Shown here: positions 31,637 to 40,096 of the stretch, piece after piece
Numbering within the stretch: position 1 is the first letter of the stretch
How the letters are laid out: each line of letters starts with the position of its first letter
Source of the DNA: Rhodocyclaceae bacterium
GTDB taxonomy: Bacteria > Pseudomonadota > Gammaproteobacteria > Burkholderiales > Rhodocyclaceae
NCBI GenBank assembly: GCA_020445765.1
Contig: JAGRFY010000105.1
Location: 1 to 40,096, forward strand
Length of the DNA: 40,096 nt
Direction: 5' to 3'
Program-made: the position numbers and the translations under genes
The notes under the pieces: generated by a model
What the model was told of the DNA's origin: nothing
Seen by the model: only the letters and a program-made list of their open reading frames with translations
Database searches by the model: none

Positions 31637-32371
31637 TCAGGATACGACGAGGCCGGTCAGCTGATAGCCGATCAGCATGAAACCGGCGCACATCAGGGCG
31701 ACATTGGCGGTGTAGGCGTGCTTCAGGAAGGCGGCCGTGCGGCGCCAGTAGCCCATCGCGATCAGGATTGCCCCGAGGGCGAGAAGCTGGCCGATCTCGA
31801 CTCCGACGTTGAAGGCGAGCAGGTTCGGCAGCAGGCCGTCCCCGGCGATTTCGAGCTCCTGGATCTTCGCCGCCAGGCCGAAGCCGTGAAACAGGCCGAA
31901 GATCAGCGTCGCCGCCTTGGTGTTCGGCTGGAAACCGAACCAGCGCTGGTAGGCGCCGAGGTTGTCGAGCGCCTTGTAGACCACCGACAAGCCGATGATC
32001 GCGTCGATCACGTAGGGATTCACTCCCACGCCGGCGTAGACACCGTAGAGCATGGTGATCGAGTGGCCGATCGCGAACAGGCTCACGTATAGCGCAATGT
32101 CCTTGAGCCGGTAGAGGAAGAAGATCACCCCGGCGAGAAACAGCAGATGGTCGTAGCCGGTGACCATGTGCTTGGCGCCAAGATAGGTAAAGGGCATCAG
32201 GTGCGTGCCCGAGATTTCCTGAATGTAGCCCTTGTCGCCGTCGGCCACGCCATGGGCGTGGGCGGTAACCATGAGCAGAAGATAGAGCAGCGCACAGGCG
32301 AGCGCATACCCCATGGGCCCGCATCGCAACAGCCAAAGTGGCTGCCGACGGGCGAGAAACGTCGAGTTCAT
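31637..32371 (-). CDS. HupE/UreJ-like membrane protein (copy 2)
   Basis: A 244-residue paralogue of the protein at 9444. It has an N-terminal hydrophobic signal-like stretch (ALLYLLLMVTAHAHGVADGD), then HMVTGYDHLLFLAGVIFFLY, the shared VDAIIGLSVVYKALDNLGAY, and GLFHGFGLAAKI. All the His and Asp residues of the motifs are conserved between copies. It precedes the anchor gene by 20 bp and follows the His-rich small protein by about 60 bp. The predicted role is transport of nickel, cobalt or a similar ion. Confidence 0.83.
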   Translation of the reverse strand: MNSTFLARRQPLWLLRCGPMGYALACALLYLLLMVTAHAHGVADGDKGYIQEISGTHLMPFTYLGAKHMVTGYDHLLFLAGVIFFLYRLKDIALYVSLFAIGHSITMLYGVYAGVGVNPYVIDAIIGLSVVYKALDNLGAYQRWFGFQPNTKAATLIFGLFHGFGLAAKIQELEIAGDGLLPNLLAFNVGVEIGQLLALGAILIAMGYWRRTAAFLKHAYTANVALMCAGFMLIGYQLTGLVVS

Positions 32372-32433
32372 GAGTTGGTTCCGAAAAAGTGAATCAGTGG
32401 CCCGTTGTCAGCGAGGACATCGGGCCGCAGGCG

Positions 32434-32835
32434 TCACAATTCTGAAACCGGTCTTGGCGGGCGTTCGAGGGAAAAATAGGGGCCGTCGCAGCGCCGCGCA
32501 GGCTCCGCGGCGAGCCAAGACTCAGCTCTCGCGATGGAGGCGCTTAACACGTAATGGGAAAGGCCCGATTTATCGTGGCTGTGATCGGCCGGATTGTGGC
32601 CATGCTGATGACCGAAATCACTATCGCCGCTCGAATCATGATGATCGTGGCCGTGGCCATGCTGCTCGGAGTGCATCTCGACGAACGGCTCTCCCCAGTT
32701 CTCGCCATCGTGCGAGGCTGACATGAGGTTCGCGAAAACCGACCAAGCGTGCGAAAGCGCGAACAACGCCACAACGAGGCGCACCAGCCAGGCGGATCCG
32801 TGAGAGAGAGTAGTCGGCGAAGTAGCCAGGGACAT
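32434..32835 (-). CDS. Histidine-rich CzcI-like small protein
   Basis: A 133-residue protein with an N-terminal membrane or signal segment (AWLVRLVVALFALSHAWSVF), a middle rich in His and Asp (HGHGHDHHDSSGDSDFGHQH), and a C-terminus ending YFSLERPPRP. That layout resembles CzcI-type accessory proteins of cobalt-zinc-cadmium resistance loci. ATG 32835 is chosen over a TTG at 32862. It heads the minus-strand set with the HupE-like genes and is divergent from the sensor kinase at 33093. Periplasmic metal buffering or regulation is inferred. Confidence 0.65.
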   Translation of the reverse strand: MSLATSPTTLSHGSAWLVRLVVALFALSHAWSVFANLMSASHDGENWGEPFVEMHSEQHGHGHDHHDSSGDSDFGHQHGHNPADHSHDKSGLSHYVLSASIARAESWLAAEPARRCDGPYFSLERPPRPVSEL

Positions 32836-33092
32836 GCGCAAGGTTGAGCCGAATTGAGGCAAGAATGAGAGCAGCTGCTCGAGGCCGAATTCTACACGAC
32901 GGCCATCTACCCGAGTTGCCGCGATCCATGTGCTCGTTCTCTTGCGGCATGTTCTTGGGTGGCATGGGCGAGAACATCCTTTACTTTCCGCCCGGCTCGG
33001 GCGTCGCTGTGGCTGCTCGCGCCACAGGTGTATCGTCTGCCCATAGCGACTGGCTCGGGCGGGCCGTGACGCTATTGCACTGGAGGTCGGTC

Positions 33093-34463
33093 ATGGCAAG
33101 TCCTAATGCGGGCCCCAAGATGATTCGCTCCTTCAATCTCAGCCGCTGGTTCGCGGTTGTTGGCCTGGCTTCGATCGCGACCATTTCAGGGCTGTCCGGA
33201 TGGGCCATGTCGCGCCTCGTCACCAACGAAATGTTGAAGCAGGAAGGTGCGCTGACTCAGCAGTTTGTGCAGACGCTGGTTCTCACCGAGCGTTCGCTGC
33301 AGACCTACTTTGCTAGTGGCGAAACCCCGGATGCGCGCGAGCTGGAACTCGCGCTGGCGCATATATCGCGCATGACCGACATGTTGCGGGCCAACGTCTA
33401 CAACCGCGACCGGCGTGTCATCTGGTCAAGCGACCAGGCATTGATTGGCGAACGGTTCGGTCCCAACGACCAGCTGGAGGAAGCACTTTCCGGCAATCTG
33501 GTAGTGCATTCAGATGCCTATGAAGAACACGGATCGCAAAAGGCCGAGCATCGCGATCTGCAAAAGCGCGCCGACCTCTTCGTCGAGATCTACGTGCCGG
33601 TGCGCGACGCCAGTTTGCAACAGGTTATCGGCGTGATCGAGTTCTACCGCAATCCACAAACGCTGTTTCACGCGCTGGTGCACCTGAAAACCTACATTGC
33701 CTTTGGCGCGGCTCTTGCCGGGGGGTTTCTGTATCTCGCCCTGGCTGGTCTGGTGGCGCGCGCGGGACGAGTGATACGTGCCCAAGAGCGCCGCCTGATA
33801 GACAGCGAAACGCTTGCTGCTATTGGCGAGATGAGTTCAGCCGTGGCGCACGGCATTCGCAATCCGCTGGCCTCGATCCGCAGTTCTGCCGAATTGATCC
33901 AGGTTGCCGAACTTGATATCGCCAAGGACGCCGCCGGAGATATCGTCGCCGAGTCCGACCGCCTCGAAGCCTGGGTTAACGAATTGTTATCCTTCTCGCG
34001 CCCACTCGATTCACCCCCGGAGCGGGTACACATTCAACCCCTCGTCACCCGTTGTCTGCATGAGTTCTCGCGCGAGATGGCGCGCCGCCGCATCACTCAC
34101 ACCACCGAACTGGCGGACGCGATACCAGCCGTACGCGCCAATGCACTGATGCTCGGTCAGGTCTTGCATAGCCTGGTTGCCAATGCGCTGGAGGCGATGA
34201 ACGAGGGCGGTACGCTGTCGGTACACAGTCGCCCAATAGGAGATGGCCGCGAAGTGATGCTCGCAGTTGGAGACAGCGGCCCAGGGATGAGTGCCGAGCA
34301 GCTCGCGCAGGTCGGCAAGCCTTTTTACACAACCAAGCGCCGTGGCCTTGGTGTCGGGCTGTCTCAAGTGCGCCGCATCGTGGAGCGCTACGGAGGCCGC
34401 ATTGAGATCGAAAGTGCTCCGGGCGAGGGCACAAGTGTCCGATTGTTCATCCCGGCGGCCTAG
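33093..34463 (+). CDS. Sensor histidine kinase (NtrB-like), no adjacent response regulator
   Basis: A 456-residue membrane sensor kinase. TM1 spans about residues 19-39, a periplasmic sensing region 40-198 and TM2 200-222. The phospho-acceptor is H253 in VAHGIRNPLASI. The ATPase part shows an N-box (LVANALEAM), G1 (GDSGPGMS) and PFYTTKRRGLGVGL. Start ATG 33093 has GGAGGT six bases upstream; the open frame continues to 32844 but that part is not family-like. It sits directly upstream of the czc genes, so metal sensing is likely. The expected response regulator is absent between this gene and czcC, and elsewhere in the window. Confidence 0.9.
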   Translation: MASPNAGPKMIRSFNLSRWFAVVGLASIATISGLSGWAMSRLVTNEMLKQEGALTQQFVQTLVLTERSLQTYFASGETPDARELELALAHISRMTDMLRANVYNRDRRVIWSSDQALIGERFGPNDQLEEALSGNLVVHSDAYEEHGSQKAEHRDLQKRADLFVEIYVPVRDASLQQVIGVIEFYRNPQTLFHALVHLKTYIAFGAALAGGFLYLALAGLVARAGRVIRAQERRLIDSETLAAIGEMSSAVAHGIRNPLASIRSSAELIQVAELDIAKDAAGDIVAESDRLEAWVNELLSFSRPLDSPPERVHIQPLVTRCLHEFSREMARRRITHTTELADAIPAVRANALMLGQVLHSLVANALEAMNEGGTLSVHSRPIGDGREVMLAVGDSGPGMSAEQLAQVGKPFYTTKRRGLGVGLSQVRRIVERYGGRIEIESAPGEGTSVRLFIPAA

Positions 34464-34640
34464 CTCGTGCTCGAGGTCTTTTCGCACCGTCGGCGGCTGT
34501 ACATCCGGGTATGGTTTGTCTGCTCGCTCAACATTCCATGCGCTCAAACATAGAGTCTCCGGCGAACCGGCGGCCATTCATGCACGTGCCAATTCCTCGT
34601 TTGACATCGAAATTACAAGTCAGGTAGCCTCGGCGCCGTC

Positions 34641-34976
34641 ATGAGACCCTGTCACAACATTCTTCACCGGATTCTGATCCTCTGGTTCGTGGTTTCTATC
34701 CTCGGCCTTGGGGTGCAATACGGTAGCGTGTTGTTCGATCCAGGCACTCCGAACGGCGCCCACTCCCAGTTGGACGGCACGGGAGGTGATCTAAGCGCTG
34801 ATTCCGACGCTGCGGATGACCATTGCGCTCACGGCGCTCTGCATTTGCTCGCCATGCCCTCCGAGGCTGCGACTCGATCCTTTGCTGACAGCCCTTGCGC
34901 GTTTGCGCTGTCGTCGCCCCAGCCGTTTACCTCACGGCCTTCCGCCTCCTTGTTCCGCCCGCCCATCCTGGGCTGA
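34641..34976 (+). CDS. CzcI-like small periplasmic or membrane protein
   Basis: A 111-residue protein with an N-terminal hydrophobic helix (ILILWFVVSILGLGVQYGSV) and an acidic, His/Cys-containing segment (SDAADDHCAHGALHLL). Position directly before czcC and this pattern match CzcI-type accessory proteins, often found at the head of czc operons with a suggested regulatory role. It has no enzymatic motif. Start ATG 34641; the ribosome site is weak. Confidence 0.6.
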   Translation: MRPCHNILHRILILWFVVSILGLGVQYGSVLFDPGTPNGAHSQLDGTGGDLSADSDAADDHCAHGALHLLAMPSEAATRSFADSPCAFALSSPQPFTSRPSASLFRPPILG

Positions 34977-35071
34977 TTTTCCTTCGTCGCAACATCCGCG
35001 AACCGCGCCTCGCGTCCCCGTGAGCAGGCCGGAGAGCCGATTTCGTCAATCGAAAATTCGGAACTTAGACC

Positions 35072-36343
35072 ATGCCGTTATCTTGCCCATGGCGGGCAGG
35101 CGCAGTCGCCTGCCTGTCACTGTTACTGGCTTGCGTGCCGCCCGCGCTCGCCACGCCGCAACCCCGCAACAATTCGCTCGTCGGCGAGTCGCCGACGTCT
35201 CTTGCTGGCCTCGTCAAGCGAGTCCTCGACACGAGTCCCGAATTGCTGGCTGCGCAGGCGTCCGCAAATGCTGCCCGAGCACGACTCGAAGGTGCTTCCA
35301 GACCACTAAACAACCCCGAACTGTCGGCTGAGGTCGAGCGAACTGATGTCAGCGCCTACGCAGTTGGTGTGAGCCAGACCATCGACTGGCACGACAAGAG
35401 AGAATCACAGGCACAGATCGCTCAAGCTGAACTTGCCTCGGCGGAAGCAGAGCTCGAGTTGAAGCGCCTCGACATGGCGGCGGGTCTGGTCGCGAATGTC
35501 GGCCGACTCGCAGCCGTGCACGAGACCCTTTCGCTCGCAAAACGTCGTGTCGACATGCTTAGCAGTGTCGTCGAACTTGCGGAGAAGCGACTCGCCGCCG
35601 GCGATATCTCGCCGCCTGAACTGGAACTTGCGCGCCTGACGCAAAGCGAAGCGGCGCTCCAATACGCAGGCCTGCGCTCTGATCTCATCCAGCAACGGAG
35701 CGAATTCAGTGCGCTCGCCGGCGATGATCTCGACTACCAGGTCAAGTTTCCGAAGCGCTTGCCGAGCAACCTTTCCTCGCCATCAGATATTGCGTCCCAA
35801 GCACGCGAACACCCCCAGGTAAGGCTCGCCGAGTTGGCCGCTCAGTTGGCCCGTGCGCGGATGCGGGCAACGGACCGCGATCGATTGACGGACCCGACAG
35901 TGGGCGTTGCACTTGGGCGCGATGGTGGTGAGAACCGAGTGTCAGTCTCGATCTCAATCCCGCTTCAATTACGCAACAACTTTCAGGGCAGCGTCGATGC
36001 AGCCAGTGCCGAGGCGTTGGCAGCAGAGCAAAGAGTATTGCGCGAGCAACGCGCGCAACTGGCCCGGGTGACCGCCGCGAGGGAGCGGTTCAACCTCACA
36101 GCGAGGGTCTGGTCACAATGGGCCGGTGCGACCCGCACTAGCCTGAAGGATCACGTCAGCGCGCTGCAAGACCAGTGGGAAGCGGGTGAGGTAAACACCG
36201 CGGACTACCTGCTGCAGTTACGGCAGTCCCTGGATACCGAGATATCCGGCGTGGAACTCCACGCAAGCCTGTGGGATGCCTGGAGCGACTGGCTGCATGC
36301 CACCGGAACCCTACTCCAGTGGCTAAACGAAACCGAACGGTAA
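35072..36343 (+). CDS. czcC: Outer-membrane efflux protein CzcC
   Basis: A 423-residue TolC-like outer-membrane channel of an RND metal pump. An N-terminal signal peptide (VACLSLLLACVPPALA) is followed by long alpha-helical repeats with the OEP pattern (SLAGLVKRVLDTSPELLAAQ, VSQTIDWHDKRESQAQIAQA, AAGDISPPELELARL). The stop lies 6 bp before czcB, so the two are co-transcribed. It should complete the path from periplasm to outside for the CzcAB pump. Confidence 0.9.
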   Translation: MPLSCPWRAGAVACLSLLLACVPPALATPQPRNNSLVGESPTSLAGLVKRVLDTSPELLAAQASANAARARLEGASRPLNNPELSAEVERTDVSAYAVGVSQTIDWHDKRESQAQIAQAELASAEAELELKRLDMAAGLVANVGRLAAVHETLSLAKRRVDMLSSVVELAEKRLAAGDISPPELELARLTQSEAALQYAGLRSDLIQQRSEFSALAGDDLDYQVKFPKRLPSNLSSPSDIASQAREHPQVRLAELAAQLARARMRATDRDRLTDPTVGVALGRDGGENRVSVSISIPLQLRNNFQGSVDAASAEALAAEQRVLREQRAQLARVTAARERFNLTARVWSQWAGATRTSLKDHVSALQDQWEAGEVNTADYLLQLRQSLDTEISGVELHASLWDAWSDWLHATGTLLQWLNETER

Positions 36344-36349
36344 CAACAC

Positions 36350-37621
36350 ATGAACAAAGAAAACTGGACCGCATGCATAGTTTGCATCGCGCTGCTGACG
36401 GGCGCGCCATTGCACGCCGCGCAGCAAGATGCGCACGACTCACACGACGAGACGTCACACCAAGCCCACCCCGGGGAGCAGGGCTCGATCCACGAGAATG
36501 AAAAGCCGGACGCGCACGGAGATAAGCACGACGACGCGCACGACGACGAGCACGACGACGCGCACGGCAGCGCTAAGGCGACGAGCGACGAGCACGAAGA
36601 GGAAGGCGCGATCGAGCTGAGCGATGCACAGCAGCGCGCGGCTGGAATCGTAGTGGAGCGCATCGAGCTCAAAGCAATTCCCCAAGTGATCGAAGCGCCG
36701 GGCGAAGTCCGGCTAAATACCTATGCGTCGAGCCGGGTGTCGCCGCGGATCGAGGCGCAGGTGGTGAGCCGCCATGCCCGCCGCGGGGATCTCGTCGGTA
36801 AAGGAAAGCCGCTGGCCACGCTGTCGAGCGTTTCGGTAGCGGCGGCACAGAGCGAATTGCTTGTCGCCGCTGCCGAATGGCGGCGTGTCAGCAAGCTTGG
36901 CAAGAAGATCGTTGCCGAGCGCCGCTTCGTCGAAACAGAGGTTGCATTGCAGCAAGCTCGCGCAAGACTGCTGGCGTTTGGATTGACGGAGGCGCAGGTC
37001 GACGGATTGGCCAGCAGTTCTGACGTGGGAAAAGCCGTAGGACGCTTCACCTTGCTGTCGCCGCAGGAGGGCCGGGTTATCAAGGACGACTTTGTCTTAG
37101 GCCAGATGGTTGCGCCGGGCGATTTGCTATTCGAGATCACGGACGACTCCACCCTCTGGGTGGAAGCACGCGTTAACCCGAAGTCCGTGCGCAATTTCAC
37201 AACCGGCGCAAATGCCAGGGTCCGTGCCGGCGACGTCTGGCTCGATGCAAAAGTCGTTCAGATCGATCCAGTGATCGACGAAACCACCCGCACGGTCAGT
37301 GTCCGCCTTGAGCTTCCACGGCCCGAATCCGGCGTCCGCCCAGGACAGTTCGTTACGGTCACGATTCTGACCGGCGATTCGGGCGAGCAAGCGCTGGCGC
37401 TGCCTCTCGACTCGGTGCTGCGCAGTGCCGACGGTGATTGGCAAGTGTTCGTGGAAGAAGCGCCCGGAAAGTTCGAGGGGCGTGAGGTCACGCTGGTACG
37501 CCAACACGCCGGCCTGGCGATCATCGAGGGCGTCGAGCCCGGTGTGCGCGTGGTCACTCGCGGTGCCTTCTTCGTGCAATCGGAATTGGCCAAGTCCGGT
37601 TTCGCCGTGCACAACCACTAG
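36350..37621 (+). CDS. czcB: RND periplasmic adaptor CzcB with His/Asp-rich N-terminus
   Basis: A 423-residue membrane-fusion protein linking CzcA to CzcC. After a signal peptide (IVCIALLTGAPLHAAQ) comes a ~60-residue stretch with alternating His and Asp (HDDAHDDEHDDAHG), probably a metal-binding antenna. The adaptor core follows: RVSPRIEAQVVSRHARRGDL (lipoyl half), GRFTLLSPQEGRVIKDDFV, and the barrel VDETTRTVSVRLELP with PGQFVTVTI. It lies between czcC (6 bp) and czcA (9 bp). Confidence 0.92.
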   Translation: MNKENWTACIVCIALLTGAPLHAAQQDAHDSHDETSHQAHPGEQGSIHENEKPDAHGDKHDDAHDDEHDDAHGSAKATSDEHEEEGAIELSDAQQRAAGIVVERIELKAIPQVIEAPGEVRLNTYASSRVSPRIEAQVVSRHARRGDLVGKGKPLATLSSVSVAAAQSELLVAAAEWRRVSKLGKKIVAERRFVETEVALQQARARLLAFGLTEAQVDGLASSSDVGKAVGRFTLLSPQEGRVIKDDFVLGQMVAPGDLLFEITDDSTLWVEARVNPKSVRNFTTGANARVRAGDVWLDAKVVQIDPVIDETTRTVSVRLELPRPESGVRPGQFVTVTILTGDSGEQALALPLDSVLRSADGDWQVFVEEAPGKFEGREVTLVRQHAGLAIIEGVEPGVRVVTRGAFFVQSELAKSGFAVHNH

Positions 37622-37630
37622 GAGGCGGCC

Positions 37631-40096
37631 ATGCTCAATCGCATCATCGACTGGTCGGTGGCCAATCGACTACTAATTGTGCTCGGCCTCTTCGCCGCGC
37701 TCAGCGCTGCGGCGATCCTGATTCCGAATCTCAACCTGGACGCGTTCCCGGATGTCACTAATGTCCAGGTACAAGTCAATACCGAGGCGCGCGGTCTGGC
37801 CGCGGAAGAGGTGGAGCAGTTGATCACCTACCCGATCGAGGCAGTGATGTACTCCCTGCCCGACGTCGAGGAAGTCCGCTCGATCTCGAAGACCGGACTA
37901 TCGGTGATAACCGTCGTGTTCAAGGAAGGGACGGACATCTACTTTGCCCGTCAATTGGTTTTCGAGCGCCTGCAGGATGCTCGAGAGCAGATTCCGGCCG
38001 GGGTTGGTACGCCAGAGATGGGGCCCAACACATCCGGACTTGGGCAAGTCTATCAATACATCCTGCGTTCGACCGACCCGCTGAAATTCGATGCGATGGC
38101 GCTGCGAAGTCTCAACGACTGGGTGGTCAAACTGCTTCTGCTGCCGGTGGACGGCATCACCGACGTGCTCTCCTATGGAGGAGAAGTGCGCCAGTTCCAG
38201 GTCCAGGTGGACCCATCTCGCCAGCTCTCTCATGGAATCACGATCGAACAGGTCGCGGAGGCCATCGAGGACAACAATCGAAACGCTGGCGGCTGGTACC
38301 TTGATCGCGGCGCCGAGCAGTTGGTAATTCGAGGCGTTGGCTGGGTCCGGGGCGGCACTGACGGATTGAAAGACATTCGTAATATTCCGCTGAAGGTAGA
38401 GGACGGCGCGCCGGTGCGCATCGGCGACATCGCCGAGGTCACGTTCGGCGGTGAGATTCGACAGGGCGCAGTCACGATGACGCGACGTGACGCCGAAGGG
38501 CATCCCGAAGTGCTCGGTGAGGTGGTTGCGGGGATCGTACTCAAGCGCCTGGGTGCCAATACGAAGGCAACGATCGATGCAGTGAAGGACCGCATCCCGG
38601 CGATCCAGCAGGCGCTACCAGACGGAGTCACCATAGAGCCTTTCTACGATCAAGCAGACCTTGTCGAACAGGCCGTCGATACGGTCAGCCGCGCTTTGGG
38701 CGAAGCCTTTGTGTTGATCGTGGTCGTGCTGCTGCTCTTCCTCCTGAACATTCGCGCTACCTTGCTCGTGCTGATCTCGGTTCCGCTCTCAGTCGGCCTC
38801 GCCTTGACCGCGATGAGTTACTGGGGACTTTCGGCCAACCTGATGTCTCTCGGCGGGCTTGCGATCGCGATTGGGATGATGGTCGATGGCTCGGTGGTCA
38901 TGATGGAGAACATCTTCAAGCACCTCTCCCATCCGGATCAGGAGCATGAACAATCCATCAAAAATACGGTCGCTCCGGGTGATGACGATCCGTTCGACGC
39001 CGAGCATGATCGGGCAGGCGGGATTTCCCTGCGAATCCAGGAAGCAGCGCGCGAAGTCGGGCGCCCCGTATTCTATGCGGTGATCATTATCGTGGTGGTC
39101 TTCGCCCCGCTGTTCGCGCTGGAGGGAGTCGAAGGCAAGCTATTTCAGCCAATGGCGATCTCCATCGTGCTGGCGATGCTGACCTCGCTGGTTGTTGCGC
39201 TGGTCGTCATGCCGGCGCTCGCCTCGTATGCTTTTACAAAGCCGCTGAAGCACAGGGACAGTCCGGTGTTCGTGCCGCTGGAATGGATCTATCGACGAAG
39301 CTTGCGCCTAGCGCTAGCCGCCAAGTGGCTTGTTGTCGCGATTGCGCTAGCGATGTTCGCGGGAGCAATTGCGCTGGTTCCCCAGTTGGGTACGGAATTC
39401 GTGCCCGAGTTGGAAGAGGGCACCATCAATCTTCGCGTTACGCTCGCGCCCTCGGCCAGTCTGGACACCGCGCTCGGCGTCGCCGCCAAGCTCGAGGAGC
39501 GACTGATGGCGTTTCCCGAGGTCACCTACGCGTCAAGTCGCGTAGGGCGCGCCGAGATCGGAGGTGACCCCGAGCCCGTTTCCAACGTCGAGATATACAT
39601 CGGCCTGAAGACGGTGGACGAGTGGGTCACGGCCCGCGATCGGACCGGCCTGCAAGAGCGTTTCGAACAAGCTCTCTCGATTCATCCCGGATTGCTATTC
39701 AACTTCTCGCAACCGATCGCTACCCGCGTAGATGAATTGCTTTCCGGTGTTAAAGCGGAACTGGCGATCAAGCTTTTTGGCCCGGATCTCGCAGTGCTCG
39801 CTGAGAAGGGAAAGGCGATTGAGGCGCTCACGCGTAAGGTCGATGGCACGCGGGATGTGGAGATGGAGCAAATCGCCGGGGAAGCACAGCTGACCGTGCG
39901 ACCACTGCGCGACGAGTTGGCTCGCTACGGTATCCCGGTGTCCCAGGTCATGCGACTCGTCTCCGACGGGATTGGCGGGGTCGAAGCTGGGCAAGTGATC
40001 CAGGGAAATGAGCGTTATGACATTGTGGTACGCCTTGCAAAGAACTACCGCGATGACGTCGAGCGCATCAGGCAACTCGTGCTGCTTGCGACCAAC
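37631..40096 (+). CDS. czcA: Heavy-metal RND efflux pump CzcA (3' end outside window)
   Basis: The inner-membrane proton-driven pump of the HME-RND family; 822 codons are visible of about 1,050. AGGAGG precedes ATG 37631. Typical features are IPNLNLDAFPDVTNVQVQVN, the segment GLAAEEVEQLITYPIE, and TM4 GGLAIAIGMMVDGSVVMMEN. The TM4 Asp and Glu of the proton relay are present, but the motif lacks the DFG that marks classical zinc/cobalt/cadmium CzcA. A charged ~40-residue insertion follows TM4. The second half starts with FVPLEWIYRRSLRLALAAKW. Substrate is probably a divalent cation; exact specificity is open. Confidence 0.94.
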   Translation, partial: MLNRIIDWSVANRLLIVLGLFAALSAAAILIPNLNLDAFPDVTNVQVQVNTEARGLAAEEVEQLITYPIEAVMYSLPDVEEVRSISKTGLSVITVVFKEGTDIYFARQLVFERLQDAREQIPAGVGTPEMGPNTSGLGQVYQYILRSTDPLKFDAMALRSLNDWVVKLLLLPVDGITDVLSYGGEVRQFQVQVDPSRQLSHGITIEQVAEAIEDNNRNAGGWYLDRGAEQLVIRGVGWVRGGTDGLKDIRNIPLKVEDGAPVRIGDIAEVTFGGEIRQGAVTMTRRDAEGHPEVLGEVVAGIVLKRLGANTKATIDAVKDRIPAIQQALPDGVTIEPFYDQADLVEQAVDTVSRALGEAFVLIVVVLLLFLLNIRATLLVLISVPLSVGLALTAMSYWGLSANLMSLGGLAIAIGMMVDGSVVMMENIFKHLSHPDQEHEQSIKNTVAPGDDDPFDAEHDRAGGISLRIQEAAREVGRPVFYAVIIIVVVFAPLFALEGVEGKLFQPMAISIVLAMLTSLVVALVVMPALASYAFTKPLKHRDSPVFVPLEWIYRRSLRLALAAKWLVVAIALAMFAGAIALVPQLGTEFVPELEEGTINLRVTLAPSASLDTALGVAAKLEERLMAFPEVTYASSRVGRAEIGGDPEPVSNVEIYIGLKTVDEWVTARDRTGLQERFEQALSIHPGLLFNFSQPIATRVDELLSGVKAELAIKLFGPDLAVLAEKGKAIEALTRKVDGTRDVEMEQIAGEAQLTVRPLRDELARYGIPVSQVMRLVSDGIGGVEAGQVIQGNERYDIVVRLAKNYRDDVERIRQLVLLATN

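Noticed and set aside
30900-32336. 478-codon frame covering the anchor and HupE-like genes
   Set aside because: Its first half is an out-of-frame shadow of the HupE-like gene; only the part from 31616 is homologous to copy 1.
1-40096. CRISPR arrays, rRNA, tRNA genes
   Set aside because: No regularly spaced direct repeats with unique spacers and no tRNA or rRNA-like stretches were seen on reading either strand.

Overview
The window is a high-GC bacterial accessory region. Codon use, the czcCBA/chrBA gene families and the IS21/recD context suggest a beta- or gammaproteobacterium, but nothing in it (no rRNA, tRNA or ribosomal genes) fixes the genus. It holds two metal or oxyanion resistance islands, an anti-plasmid Wadjet operon between them, several toxin-antitoxin loci (intact and dead), and scattered gene fossils.

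Layout. 1-2261: right part of an IS21-family element (istB runs off the left edge, then istA and the terminal repeat array), inserted into recD, whose last ~85 codons survive at 2262-2518. 2876-4220: two intact toxin-antitoxin pairs, a PIN-domain vapBC on the minus strand and parDE on the plus strand, back to back with candidate operators between. 4345-4860 and 10985-11360: two diverged copies, in direct orientation, of an unidentified noncoding element with conserved motif order and spacing. They bracket a metal island: chrB-chrA-rhodanese (minus strand, 7814 to 5199) and, divergently, a CsoR/RcnR-type metal sensor, a His-tailed EamA transporter, a HupE/UreJ-like membrane protein and a transmembrane anchor protein (8042-10794). 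11577-13221: decayed toxin-antitoxin genes, a polyketide/fatty acid ketosynthase fossil and a parE fossil that aligns without gaps with the intact parE at 3942.

13347-21464 (minus strand): a complete type II Wadjet operon, jetA-jetB-jetC-jetD, each junction overlapping by 4 bp. Divergent from it at 21728-24793 is a large SNF2-family ATPase with two SWIM-type zinc fingers. 24930-27144: selO (protein AMPylase) and msrA (methionine sulfoxide reductase). 27253-27740: a multiply frameshifted cation/proton antiporter fossil. 28054-28802: remains of an integrative element (tandem TCTACCCGCA repeats, alpA-like excisionase, two small ORFs), then about 0.9 kb with no recognisable gene.

29743-40096: second metal island. 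On the minus strand: a His-rich CzcI-like protein, then second copies of the HupE-like, anchor and His-tailed EamA genes. Divergently on the plus strand: a sensor histidine kinase without an adjacent response regulator, a CzcI-like protein and czcC-czcB-czcA, with czcA cut by the right edge.

How it works together: the chr genes should export chromate under ChrB control. The EamA-HupE-anchor trio occurs twice with different gene order and different neighbours, which argues that the three proteins work as one metal-handling unit. The Czc-type RND pump completes divalent-metal efflux across both membranes. The most unusual signal is the paired noncoding element around the first island, with toxin-antitoxin genes or their remains just outside it. 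It looks like the footprint of an uncharacterised mobile or recombining unit.
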